Below the pieces are notes generated by a model. That model did not search any database and was not told where the DNA came from. It was given only the letters and a program-made list of their open reading frames with translations. A program made the position numbers and the translations under genes. Shown in pieces: positions 1 through 8,416 of a stretch of 64,000 nt of DNA (positions are counted from its first letter, which is position 1; each line of letters begins with the position of its first letter). Source of the stretch: Nocardia africana NBRC 100379 (lineage in GTDB: Bacteria > Actinomycetota > Actinomycetes > Mycobacteriales > Mycobacteriaceae); contig NZ_BDAV01000016.1 in assembly GCF_001612635.1 (NCBI RefSeq), positions 1 to 64,000 on the forward strand, in the 5' to 3' direction.

Positions 1-187
1 GCATCGCAGGAAGCACGCACGTGACCGATGCGGCACTCGCCCCTACCCGCGCTCCATGAACGCCGAGCGGGGCCCGTCCATGAAGTCACCAAAGCTGGTC
101 CTCACAGGAGCGACAACGGCACCTACGCCGCAAACGGGAGCGGCGGACACGGCGATAATGGGTGAGTCTTGAACGGGAAGGGGCGGG

Positions 188-688
188 ATGGTTTTCATGT
201 CGGATCGGCGGGCGTTGTCGAATGCCGAGATCGCCGATCTAGCAGTCGGTTTGATCGAATTGGACTGGTCCTGGGAGATGGCGGATGCGCGCAGCGTCGC
301 GACGAGTTTCGGGTGGGAGGTGTGTGCTGCTGGTCCGCAGTGGGCCGCCTTCGACGTCGGATTCGGGATGCACTCCGGACATATCAGGTGCCGCGACCGT
401 CGTGCGCACTCGATTCAGGTGGCTGTCACCGAGGCCGTGCTCGATGAGGCCGACGGTAAAGCCTGGGTCCATGACTGTTTCGTGCGGATGTCTGTAGCTG
501 TGTCAGCGCGGATCGGCCAGCCGACACAGAAAATTCCCGGGGAATATCCCGAGATCCGCTGGGCCGCAACCTCAACGACTCTGCGTTTGGTCGAGTTGGA
601 CTTTTCTGTCGAGTTGTTTCTGGTCACCAATGCCTATCTCGCCGAGCATGATGCGGCTGTCGAGATGGAGCGGCAGGGCTTGCTGTGA
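188..688 (+). CDS. DUF6301-type hypothetical protein
   Basis: A 166-residue soluble protein of unknown function. Its N-terminal stretch (residues about 12-45: LSNAEIADLA, then LDWSWEMADA and a GW) matches the pattern I associate with DUF6301, a domain common in Nocardia, and the same pattern recurs in the gene two places downstream. No signal peptide or membrane segment is visible. The ATG at 188 follows a GGAAGGGG ribosome site at good spacing; the ATG at 197 is a weaker alternative. Its stop overlaps the GTG start of the next gene, so the three genes from here to 2380 look like one operon. The family assignment is from memory and is moderate; no biochemical role is known to me. Confidence 0.7.
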   Translation: MVFMSDRRALSNAEIADLAVGLIELDWSWEMADARSVATSFGWEVCAAGPQWAAFDVGFGMHSGHIRCRDRRAHSIQVAVTEAVLDEADGKAWVHDCFVRMSVAVSARIGQPTQKIPGEYPEIRWAATSTTLRLVELDFSVELFLVTNAYLAEHDAAVEMERQGLL

Positions 689-1134
689 CCAGTTGGGAAG
701 AGTTCAGTGTGGGACTGGCCCACGAGTTGATGGCGTTGCCTGCCGGCGCCATGGTGCTGATCGCGGAAATAGATGGCGCCGGTCGCTACGTTCAGTTCGT
801 CCAATCCGAGGACTCGCTGTACGCAGAGCTGATCGGAGACACCTTCCTGGCGGAGGACAATCGGCCCACGCCTGAAGGCCGGCGGCTGATCACCGACTGC
901 GGATGGCAACGTCCCGAAACCAGCCCCGAAGGTGGCGACAACTGGTGGGTCGAACTGCCGTGGCCGGTCCCGTCGGCGATCTACCGGCAGCTCGCCTCCA
1001 TGGTGGTCGTCGGACTGCGTGATGCTCTGGGTATGCCGTCGCCGACGCTGATGAACTACGACGCCTGGAACGCGAACGACGGAAATCGGCCGTTGGAGAT
1101 GCCGCAGCTCGGACTGGCCCGCAAACAGGAGTGA
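685..1134 (+). CDS. TY-Chap-like small protein
   Basis: A 149-residue acidic soluble protein starting at a GTG that overlaps the previous stop. The order of features (an N-terminal helix SWEEFSVGLAHEL, a hydrophobic strand GAMVLIAEI, then YVQFVQ, YAELIGDTFL and a C-terminal helix) resembles the type III chaperone-like/YbjN-like fold called TY-Chap in actinomycetes. Proteins of that kind are thought to bind peptides or partner proteins, but the substrate is unknown. It lies between two DUF6301-type genes with only one base before the next ORF, so it probably works with them. The fold call is inference from pattern only. Confidence 0.6.
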   Translation: MTSWEEFSVGLAHELMALPAGAMVLIAEIDGAGRYVQFVQSEDSLYAELIGDTFLAEDNRPTPEGRRLITDCGWQRPETSPEGGDNWWVELPWPVPSAIYRQLASMVVVGLRDALGMPSPTLMNYDAWNANDGNRPLEMPQLGLARKQE

Positions 1135-1135
1135 G

Positions 1136-2380
1136 TTGGTGACCCCTATTCGACCGCGCACCGCTCTGTTGCGCCGTCACGACACAGTGACCGCCGAGGG
1201 CGAACTCGACCAGAGCTGCCTCGACCAACTCGGTGCCAATCTCAGCCTGACCATGACGGGCACCGTCGACGACCCGCCCGGAACCGAACTCGGCTATCGA
1301 GAGATCCCGTCGCCCAGCGGCCCGTACTTCCTCAATTCTCGAATCGCACTCGTTCGCTCCGGCCCACGACAGGTGACCTTCACGCTCGACACCGTGCCCA
1401 GTCGCACAACGGTGACCACATTGCAGTGCTTGATCGAAACAGGCGCCCGCGCAGCCGGTCTGACCGTTACGGATACGACACAGACCCCACTGCCTCCGGT
1501 TGCCGAGCCGGCCCCCGAGGAAGTGGCTCGGATCGAGGCCAGGCGCCGCCGGAAATTCGCCGAGATCGGTTACGACCCGACGATCGACCTCGGCGCGGTG
1601 CCGCTGCAAGCAACCCTCGACGAGGCAAACAGGGAGCCCGCGCCTGACCCATCGCTGTACAAAGTCGGTCCACAACCGTGGCGCGACGCCCAGCAGGCGC
1701 ACACCGAGGAAGACGTCGATGAGGAACCACCCGCCCCGGTGTGGCAGCCACCTCCGCTGCCGGAGCCATGGGGCAAACCACGCGACACTTCCGAATGCGG
1801 AGAACGCGCCACAGCGAGCGAGCGCCTGGAAGCGCCTCTGTTCACCCCGCCGCGCCCACCCGTCGATCGGTCGGTGATGAACGACCAGGAACTGGTGGAA
1901 TTCGTCCGGCGGATCCGAAATCTGGTGTGGTCGTGGAACATTCACGACCTTATTTCGCTACTCGCCGAGGCCGGCTCGACCGAGATCGTCAAATGGGACG
2001 CGCAGCGGCTAACTTTCGACAGCCGCTACAACGTCGCTTCGTCTCACATCAACCTCGTCGGCGACACGGTCACCGACATCGATCTGCCGGTCGCAAGCTT
2101 CACGACAGACGACAGCGACGACTCCGCTGCCCGTGTGGAACGGGCGTACACCCGGATGGTCCGCGCGCTGACGAATACCTACGGTGATCCGAGCGCGACG
2201 GCGAACGACGGCTCACGTAGCACGTGGGTAGGGATCGAGAACACGGTATCGCTGGTCCGTACCCCTCTTTCGGTTCGAGCGGTCTTCACACTCAACGACG
2301 GAGTCAAAATAATCCGCGGCGAAGACAAGCACGAGCACCGGCGACCGAGTACCGAACATCGGCACCCCACCGAGGAATAA
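1136..2380 (+). CDS. Two-part protein with C-terminal DUF6301 domain
   Basis: A 414-residue protein in three parts. Residues about 1-125 form an unrecognised beta-rich domain. Residues about 126-245 are a Pro/Glu/Arg-rich, probably disordered linker. Residues about 247-395 (from NDQELVEFVRRI, with VWSWNI) repeat the DUF6301 pattern of the first gene. The protein ends in a His/Arg/Glu-rich tail. The start is either TTG 1136 or GTG 1139, just after the upstream stop. There is no signal peptide or membrane segment. Two DUF6301 copies flanking a chaperone-like protein suggest paired or complex-forming proteins, but no function can be named. Confidence 0.7.
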   Translation: MVTPIRPRTALLRRHDTVTAEGELDQSCLDQLGANLSLTMTGTVDDPPGTELGYREIPSPSGPYFLNSRIALVRSGPRQVTFTLDTVPSRTTVTTLQCLIETGARAAGLTVTDTTQTPLPPVAEPAPEEVARIEARRRRKFAEIGYDPTIDLGAVPLQATLDEANREPAPDPSLYKVGPQPWRDAQQAHTEEDVDEEPPAPVWQPPPLPEPWGKPRDTSECGERATASERLEAPLFTPPRPPVDRSVMNDQELVEFVRRIRNLVWSWNIHDLISLLAEAGSTEIVKWDAQRLTFDSRYNVASSHINLVGDTVTDIDLPVASFTTDDSDDSAARVERAYTRMVRALTNTYGDPSATANDGSRSTWVGIENTVSLVRTPLSVRAVFTLNDGVKIIRGEDKHEHRRPSTEHRHPTEE

Positions 2381-2584
2381 CCAACTGGTCGATCCCCGCA
2401 GCAGTCGTCGGTGCGACGGCCATCATCGAACACCGCTACCCGCAGTTCGCGGCGGTTTCGAAATGGGTTCGCTTCGCTTTCCCACTCCCGCAGGGGGTCC
2501 CGATGAAATACTGGTACCCGGTATCGCCAACTGACGGCGACACTTTCGGGTCGGCGGAGGCCGCTCACGGATTGGGAGACGCTT

Positions 2585-3682
2585 GTGCAGTACATGCCCC
2601 GGATCGAATCGGATATCGCCGCAATGCACGCCGAGTACCAGCGACTTCTTCAAGGGGATCGGTGGTCACTACGCGCTCTGTTCAGCACCGACGACTGCGA
2701 TATCGCGGAGTATTGCCGCGATTTCAGACCGAACCGGTTCGGCGCGGAAGCGTGCGCGCAGGTGGAAGCCTTCTGCCGCAGACACCGGATCTGGCTGGAA
2801 CGCGGTGGTGCCGCCTACAATTCGATGACGCCCTACCTGCATCCGCGGGCGATCAGCCTCGCGCGGATGACGACGATCGGTATCTACAACGCGATCCTGT
2901 TCGCGCTCAACGACACGGTGGGCCGCGAGAAGTTCAGCCACCTGTCCGAGGCCGAGCGAGCACAGGCACAGCTCGAGGTCGACCATCTGTGTCGATTATT
3001 CGAGTCCGGCCCGATCAGGCCGGACAACTCCACGCCCATTGTCGAGGCGACCGTCGAATTCCTGACGACCCTCACCGATCAAGCCGAGCCGGTATGGCTG
3101 CGGAGATTCCGCGCATCGACGATCGACCACCTGCGCTCGGCGATCCGCGATCAGAACGTCGTCGCGCGCGGTGACCTGCTCAGCGTCGACGACTACATCG
3201 CCCTGCGTAACGAGGTTTCGGGGATGTACCCCGCGATCCAGCTGTGCGAGTTCGCGCGCGACACCACCCTGCCCTGGGACCAGCTCACCGCCGCCGGCCT
3301 CGCCGAGGATCTGCGCACACTGGAACGCCTGACCGCCGAGGTCGGCGCCCTCATGAACGATGTCTTCTCCTTCGAGAAGGAGGTCATCGTGGACCGCTCG
3401 GATTTCAACCTCATCTCGATTCTGCTGCTCAATACGCCCGGCGCGACGCTGGCCGACGCCGTGCTCGGCGCCGCGCAGATCGTGCGCGAGAGATTCACCC
3501 ACTTCCGCCGGTTGCGCCGAGAGCTGCTCGACCGCTGCACCGTACTCAGCCCACGGCTGGCCACCTCCGTCACCGCCTACATCGACGACCTCGATCAATG
3601 CGTCCAGGCGAGCTGGGTGTGGCAATGCGTCACCTCGCGCTACAAGGGCCGGTCGATCTTCGCCGAGGCTCACCACTCGTGA
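2585..3682 (+). CDS. Class I terpene synthase family protein
   Basis: A 365-residue, mostly helical protein with the marks of a bacterial class I terpene cyclase. These are an NSE metal-binding triad NDVFSFEKE at 258-266, a likely pyrophosphate-sensor Arg at 208 about 50 residues upstream of it, and the C-terminal RY pair at 352-353. The usual aspartate-rich DDxxD/E motif is expected near residue 109, where the sequence reads NDTVGRE, so the first Asp is Asn and the spacing to the acidic residue is altered. Such enzymes ionise a prenyl diphosphate using Mg2+ and cyclise it. The GTG start follows GGGAG. No prenyltransferase lies next to it, so the substrate must come from elsewhere. The product cannot be predicted. 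Confidence 0.85.
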   Translation: MQYMPRIESDIAAMHAEYQRLLQGDRWSLRALFSTDDCDIAEYCRDFRPNRFGAEACAQVEAFCRRHRIWLERGGAAYNSMTPYLHPRAISLARMTTIGIYNAILFALNDTVGREKFSHLSEAERAQAQLEVDHLCRLFESGPIRPDNSTPIVEATVEFLTTLTDQAEPVWLRRFRASTIDHLRSAIRDQNVVARGDLLSVDDYIALRNEVSGMYPAIQLCEFARDTTLPWDQLTAAGLAEDLRTLERLTAEVGALMNDVFSFEKEVIVDRSDFNLISILLLNTPGATLADAVLGAAQIVRERFTHFRRLRRELLDRCTVLSPRLATSVTAYIDDLDQCVQASWVWQCVTSRYKGRSIFAEAHHS

Positions 3683-3817
3683 GTAGTCCACCGGTGACGT
3701 GACGAATCGGGCATGCAGTACCTTTGATGCAGCGTCACGATCAGCAGTACCAGCCGGGGGAAGCATCGCCGGGCACCCGAAGTAGCAGCAGAAGCGCGTC
3801 GGACATGGGGAGTTGGA

Positions 3818-5104
3818 GTGGACGATCTGAGCACGGCACTCGCCCAGCAATGGGAGCGCGCGCTGGCGACGATTACCACTCACCCTTCCTACGCCGGCGT
3901 AGAAATCTCGTTTCTGCGCGGACTCGTGGAAGAACTGCATGCCAGTCTGACCGCGGAGACCTTCGACGCGGCCGCCGGATCCCGAGTGGGAGCGGCGCTG
4001 GCGGGTGCCCGGCTCACCGATCCCGCGGTTCCGGTCGTTTCCGCCCCGGTACTGCACGGGCTCACCGAGTTCAGCGATCACCCCGACACCGGCTCGCGCA
4101 TGGCCGCCCTGCTCGTCGCGTTCGGCCACGGTCACCACTTCCTCGCCGAAGCGGTACGGGCCGACGACGTCGAGGAGGATCGGCGCCGGTTCCGGCTCGT
4201 CTTCGACCACGCGTCCATCGCCATCGCGATCGGCGACACCAATGGTGTTCTGCTGGAAGCCAATCCGCATCTGGCCGACATGATCGGGGTACCGGTCGAG
4301 TCGCTGCGCGGAATCAGCGTCTACGACTTCGCCCACCCCGACGATCAGGCCGCGATCCGCCAGATGGTCTACGACGACCTCGTACCGGCTCGGGCGGGCA
4401 CCGCGAAGATCGAACGGCGCCTGCAACGCGCGGACGGCAGCACCGGATGGGCCACATTCGCGATCACCTATGTCCGGAGCGCCTTCGGGCCGGATTATCT
4501 GCTGGCCATCGGTGAGGACGTCACCGAACGCCACCAACTGCAGGAGCAGCTCCACTATCAGGCGCGCCACGACGCGCTCACCGAGCTGCCCAACCGCCGC
4601 CACCTCCTCGACACACTCAAATCGGTGATCGCTCAGGCCGGCGAGAACGATCTGATGGGGCTGTGCTTCACCGACCTGGACCACTTCAAAGAGGTCAACG
4701 ACCGATACGGTCACGGTGTCGGCGACCAAGTGCTGGCCACCGTCGCCCGTCGCCTGCACGACAGCCTGCAAGACGACGGATGCCTGGTCGCGCGAATCGG
4801 CGGCGACGAATTCGTCATCCTCATCCCGCCCCCGGCCGACACCCGCAGAGTCGCGGCCGTCGCAGACCGCCTGCGCGGCGCCCTCTCGCATCCCCTCATC
4901 GTCGGCGGGCACCGGCTCCACATCTCCGCCAGCATCGGAGCCGTGGTCACACCGGTCGCCGGCAAGGAGGCGGAGTGGCTGCTCGACGCGGCCGACACCT
5001 CACTGTACGACGCGAAATCCGGCGCCCGAGGCAACTGGATCCTGCACACCGTCCACGCGCCCGAGCCCGCCGACGAGGGCTCCGCCCGATGCGGAAACGC
5101 CTGA
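3818..5104 (+). CDS. PAS-GGDEF diguanylate cyclase
   Basis: A 428-residue soluble signalling protein. Residues 1-120 are an unrecognised helical sensor region. Residues about 124-235 form a PAS domain ending in the typical GEDVTER. Residues about 248-405 are a GGDEF domain with DALTELPNR, DLDHFKEVND and an intact GGDEF at 328-332. It should condense two GTP molecules into cyclic di-GMP. The position where the inhibitory RxxD I-site normally sits (319-322) reads DDGC, so product inhibition through that site looks absent. There is no EAL domain and no membrane segment. The GTG start at 3818 follows GGGGAGTTGGA. The signal sensed is unknown. Confidence 0.92.
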   Translation: MDDLSTALAQQWERALATITTHPSYAGVEISFLRGLVEELHASLTAETFDAAAGSRVGAALAGARLTDPAVPVVSAPVLHGLTEFSDHPDTGSRMAALLVAFGHGHHFLAEAVRADDVEEDRRRFRLVFDHASIAIAIGDTNGVLLEANPHLADMIGVPVESLRGISVYDFAHPDDQAAIRQMVYDDLVPARAGTAKIERRLQRADGSTGWATFAITYVRSAFGPDYLLAIGEDVTERHQLQEQLHYQARHDALTELPNRRHLLDTLKSVIAQAGENDLMGLCFTDLDHFKEVNDRYGHGVGDQVLATVARRLHDSLQDDGCLVARIGGDEFVILIPPPADTRRVAAVADRLRGALSHPLIVGGHRLHISASIGAVVTPVAGKEAEWLLDAADTSLYDAKSGARGNWILHTVHAPEPADEGSARCGNA

Positions 5105-5117
5105 TGAGGCTCGACGG

Positions 5118-5651
5118 TTATTCGCCGGCCGGCAGCACTCGATAGACGATCTCCACGCCACCGCCGTCCAACGGCCGCGAGCTCTCGAATTCCAGATCGG
5201 TCCGCGGATCCAGCGAATCGGTCAGGCGCATGCCGCTGCCGACGAAGAAAGGCAGGACGACGAGTTCGAGCTTGTCGAGAACGCCGAGCGCGCGATAGGT
5301 CTCGATCGTGCCGGGTCCACCGATCAGATGGACATCGCCGCCGCGATTGGCCGCGCGCACCTTCTCCAGCAACCGCACCGGGTCGTCGTCGACGGTCACC
5401 TCGTCGGGCGTGCCCTCGGGCCGGTGCGAACCCAGCACGAAGACCTCCAGATCCGGCCACGGCCAGCGATCGGCGGACAGCGCCGGTTCGAAGGTCGTGC
5501 GGCCCATCAACGCGGCCTCGCAGGTGCGCAGGAATTCGGCGATGCCGTGACTGCCGGGACCGTGCACCGGATCGATGACCTGAGGCGGCCAGCCGTCCGG
5601 AGTCGTCACATAGCCATCGGCGGTCATGCACAGGCGGGCCAGGATCTGCAT
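5118..5651 (-). CDS. DHFR/RibD-C family reductase
   Basis: A 177-residue protein of the dihydrofolate-reductase-like RibD C-terminal family. It shows an N-terminal MTADGYVTTPDGW strand-turn, ALMGRTTFEPAL, the dinucleotide-binding HLIGGPGTIETYRALGVLD, and a C-terminal LPFFVGSGMRL. Members are NADPH-dependent reductases, most with unknown substrates. I chose the ATG at 5651 because family members normally begin just before this motif. An in-frame ATG at 5708, with GGAG ten bases upstream, would add 19 residues. It is convergent with the diguanylate cyclase, 14 bp from its stop, and lies downstream of the P450 gene on the same strand. Confidence 0.82.
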   Translation of the reverse strand: MQILARLCMTADGYVTTPDGWPPQVIDPVHGPGSHGIAEFLRTCEAALMGRTTFEPALSADRWPWPDLEVFVLGSHRPEGTPDEVTVDDDPVRLLEKVRAANRGGDVHLIGGPGTIETYRALGVLDKLELVVLPFFVGSGMRLTDSLDPRTDLEFESSRPLDGGGVEIVYRVLPAGE

Positions 5652-5742
5652 CAATTCATCCGTTCTGTCGAGTTCGCAGAAGAGACGACGCACGCAGCGA
5701 GAAATCATCGGCGGTTCGCTCCGGCCCCCCGGAGACGGGCCT

Positions 5743-6993
5743 TCACCGACCCCGGTAGCTCACCTGGAATTCCTTGATGCCGTTCAACCAGCCCGACCGC
5801 AACCGCCGCGGGTCGCCCAGTTTGGTGATATCGGGGAGATGGTCGGCGACGGCGTTGAAGATCAGGTCGATCTCCAGTCTGGCCAGGTTGGCGCCGATGC
5901 AGAAATGGGCACCCGTACCGCCGAATGCCAAGTGCGGGTTGGGATCACGCGTGATGTCGAAGGTGAACGGAGCGTCGAAGACCTCTTCGTCGAAATTCGC
6001 GGATCGGTAGACGATCAGTACCCGCTGGCCCTTGCGGATGCGCACGCCACCGAGTTCGGTGTCCTCCAGCGCGGTTCGCTGGAACGTACTCACCGGCGTC
6101 GCCCATCGGACGATCTCGTCGACGGCGGTCTTGGGTCGCTGCGACTTGAAAAGCTCCCATTGGTCCGGGTTTTCGAGAAAAGCGATCATTCCGTGCGTAA
6201 TCGCGTTACGGGTGGTCTCGTTGCCCGCCACGGCCAGGAGGATGACGAAGAAGCCGAACTCCTCCGAGGTCAGCGCTTCCCCGTCGACATCGGCGTGGAC
6301 CAGTTCGGTCACGATGTCGTCGGCCGGGCGCGACTTGCGCGCCTCGGCCATCTGCCAGGCGTAGGCCAGGAGTTCGGCGGAGGCGGCCAGCGGGTCGACG
6401 CCGGCGTACTCCGGGTCGTCGTAGCCGATCATTTCGTTGGACCACCGGAAGATCTTCATCCGGTCCTCCTGCGGCACGCCGATCAGTTCCGCGATCGCCT
6501 GCAACGGCAGTTCGCAGGCCACCTGCGTGACGAAGTCGCCCGCGCCCGCCTCGGCGGCGGCGGTAACGATGGCCTCGGCGCGGGCTGACAACTCCGCGCG
6601 CAACCCGTTGACCGCCCGCGGCGTGAACCCTTTCGAGATCAGCTTGCGCATCCGGGTGTGTTGCGGCGCATCCTGATTGAGCAGTACCAGCCGCTGCATC
6701 TCCATTCGCTCGGGGGTGAGTTCGACGCCGTATCGCGGCAGTGCGGTGTTCTCCGCGTTGGAGAACACATCGCTGCGCCGGGACACCTCCTTGACGTCGG
6801 CGTGTTTGGTCACGACCCAGAATCCGTCGTCCGGAAAACCGTCGACACCCGGCGCCTTCGCATTCCACCAGATCGGGGCCGCACGGCGCAGTTCCGCCAG
6901 CTCGTCGACCGGCACGCGCCGGGCCCACATATCCGGATCCGTGACGTCGAAATCTCGCGGGATATCGGGACGTGTCGCACGCATATCAACCAC
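5743..6993 (-). CDS. cyp125: CYP125-type steroid P450 monooxygenase
   Basis: A 416-residue cytochrome P450 closely resembling mycobacterial CYP125, which oxidises the terminal side-chain carbon of cholesterol and cholestenone. The I-helix motif AGNETT is at 256-261, ExxR at 293-296, and the heme ligand Cys365 sits in FGGTGAHFCIG. Family-specific stretches such as APIWWN, the region around SRRSDVF, GFTPRAV, RWATPV and SGWLNGIK also match as I remember them. The start is GTG 6993 or ATG 6984. A KstR-like palindrome lies 18 bp upstream of the GTG, suggesting control by the cholesterol regulator. It is separated from the other steroid genes near 33-38 kb. A ferredoxin and reductase would have to be supplied from elsewhere. 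Confidence 0.9.
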   Translation of the reverse strand: MVDMRATRPDIPRDFDVTDPDMWARRVPVDELAELRRAAPIWWNAKAPGVDGFPDDGFWVVTKHADVKEVSRRSDVFSNAENTALPRYGVELTPERMEMQRLVLLNQDAPQHTRMRKLISKGFTPRAVNGLRAELSARAEAIVTAAAEAGAGDFVTQVACELPLQAIAELIGVPQEDRMKIFRWSNEMIGYDDPEYAGVDPLAASAELLAYAWQMAEARKSRPADDIVTELVHADVDGEALTSEEFGFFVILLAVAGNETTRNAITHGMIAFLENPDQWELFKSQRPKTAVDEIVRWATPVSTFQRTALEDTELGGVRIRKGQRVLIVYRSANFDEEVFDAPFTFDITRDPNPHLAFGGTGAHFCIGANLARLEIDLIFNAVADHLPDITKLGDPRRLRSGWLNGIKEFQVSYRGR

Positions 6994-7011
6994 CGGGCCG
7001 TCATCGCTGAC

Positions 7012-7025
7012 TGAAACAGGTTCTA
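7012..7025 (-). promoter_or_regulatory. KstR-like operator
   Basis: Read on the minus strand, the 14 bases TAGAACCTGTTTCA fit the KstR consensus TnnAACnnGTTnnA exactly. The site lies 18 bp upstream of the P450 GTG start, where a TetR-family repressor such as KstR would block transcription. The cyp125 gene is a known KstR target in mycobacteria. No KstR gene is in this window, so binding is inferred from motif and position. Confidence 0.65.
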
Positions 7026-7162
7026 GAGATATTCAAGCACAATCAGCGTCGCCCGATACGCGTCTCGAGCGACCTCACTGGTCGCCGCAGCCGGCCGCGA
7101 CGGTGGGATCCACGCCGATCTATGCCGACAGCGGAGGCGACAGCCTGCGTGTCACCCCGCTG

Positions 7163-7666
7163 TCAGCCGAGCTGCGCGGGTGCGCTCGAGATGACGTGCT
7201 GAATCCGCGGAATGGCCTCCGGAGCGGGTGTGCACGCCAGTTCGTCCGACTCCACACTCCTGTCCAGCGACACATCGCAGTGCCAGCCACCGGGCTCGGA
7301 TCGCAGACCGATGGTCCGTACGTATACGGACTCCAGTGCGTTTTCGCCGCCGTTCAGATCGGCGGTCTCGAACCGGATGTCCCAGCCGTTCGACCGTTCG
7401 ATGCTGGTGGTCACCGGGATCCTGCCGAAGACGCGCCGGTGGTAGACGACCCAGTCCAAGAGGTATCCCAGCAGGTCTTCGGGATCGTTGGAGATGTGTG
7501 TCCATTCGATCGCTTCGGAAGCGGCCGGTCTGGGTGGGGTCACGAAACAGTCCACCAACGCGTCGACCGCTTCGCACAGACACCCTTCGCATGTCGGCGC
7601 CCATGCCTCGAGTTCGATCTCGGCCTCGCGTGTAGACGAGCTGTGACCAGCTGGTTTCACGGCCAT
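7163..7666 (-). CDS. Archease-like protein
   Basis: A 167-residue acidic protein that looks like an archease. It has an N-terminal strand IELEAWAPTCEGCLCEAVDAL, then DLLGYLLDWVVYHRRVF (the two-helix core typical of the family), an IPVTTSIERS strand and further beta strands. Archease normally activates the RNA ligase RtcB, but no rtcB is nearby. I chose the ATG at 7666 (MAVKPAG). The open frame runs further upstream to 7723 without good coding character. The gene is divergent from the V/A-ATPase operon across a 300-bp gap, so the two may share regulation. Assignment is by pattern; an unrelated fold remains possible. Confidence 0.6.
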   Translation of the reverse strand: MAVKPAGHSSSTREAEIELEAWAPTCEGCLCEAVDALVDCFVTPPRPAASEAIEWTHISNDPEDLLGYLLDWVVYHRRVFGRIPVTTSIERSNGWDIRFETADLNGGENALESVYVRTIGLRSEPGGWHCDVSLDRSVESDELACTPAPEAIPRIQHVISSAPAQLG

Positions 7667-7966
7667 GACCTCCCACGGATTGCGGCCGGCTCGCGCGGGG
7701 TGCGCCGGCGAGACGCGGCCCATTCAGCGTGCTGGGACCTGTCCTGCCGATGGTCCACCACCACGGGCGGATGCGCCAGGGCTGACGGACCCGTGTTCGG
7801 CGGTCATCGGTCACCGGACAGATTCGGCCGCGTCATCCGACCATCGCCGTCATGGTGAGAAGAGAAGAAGGTCCCTGTGTTCCGTCGACCCGCGCCCCTA
7901 CGGAAGCGGCAGCGGCGCGGATGAGAATCAGCAGGTCACTTCGATCGTGAACGGAAGGGCATCGAG
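7667..7966. promoter_or_regulatory. Divergent intergenic region upstream of V/A-ATPase
   Basis: A 300-bp gap between the archease-like gene (minus) and the first ATPase gene (plus), so it should hold both promoters. A GGAAGG ribosome site precedes the ATG at 7967. I found no clear -10/-35 pair, operator palindrome or terminator here. Confidence 0.5.
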
Positions 7967-8416
7967 ATGCCTCGCTGGAGCGATTTCCTGGAGCGGTTCC
8001 GAGCGGCCGCGGCGCCGGGCGCCGCCGCCCCGCGCGGGGTGCCCGCGGATCGCGCCCGAGGCGCTGCCGAAGAGCTACAGCCGCTGCTGATGCTCCTCGA
8101 CCCGGTCGAGGACGAGGCGCGCCGGATCCGCCGGCTCGCGCAGGCGCAGGCCGCGCAACTGCGCCGGGATGGTGACCGCCGGGGCGAGCAGGCCGTCGCG
8201 GATGCTCGCGCGAGTATGGAGAGCATTGCGGAGCAAGCGATGTCGCGCGCCCTCGCCGAGACCGCCGAGGAGGTCGGTGACGCCGACCGGGTGGTGCGAC
8301 AGCTGGAGGCCGATGTGGCGCAGCGCCTACCCGAGTACGTCGATCGAGCCGTACGGGCCGCGCACACCATCGTCGCGGAATTGGGCGGACCCGACACGAA
8401 GGCGACGTCGCGATGA
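7967..8416 (+). CDS. atpH: V/A-type ATPase subunit G/H (peripheral stalk)
   Basis: A 149-residue Ala/Arg/Glu-rich protein with a long central amphipathic helix (about residues 35-140) and almost no beta structure, as expected of the coiled-coil stator subunit that pairs with subunit E. Such subunits hold the catalytic head still against the membrane motor. It is the first gene of the ATPase operon; its stop overlaps the start of the subunit C gene by 4 bp. Low sequence conservation makes position and coiled-coil character the main evidence. Subunit symbols in this operon follow the archaeal A-type naming, not the F-type atp names. Confidence 0.75.
   Translation: MPRWSDFLERFRAAAAPGAAAPRGVPADRARGAAEELQPLLMLLDPVEDEARRIRRLAQAQAAQLRRDGDRRGEQAVADARASMESIAEQAMSRALAETAEEVGDADRVVRQLEADVAQRLPEYVDRAVRAAHTIVAELGGPDTKATSR

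Noticed and set aside
2996..4921. A 641-codon open frame on the minus strand opposite the terpene synthase and diguanylate cyclase genes
   Set aside because: Its composition is Gly/Val/Arg-rich without domain pattern, and it is antisense to two well-supported genes, as often happens in GC-rich DNA.
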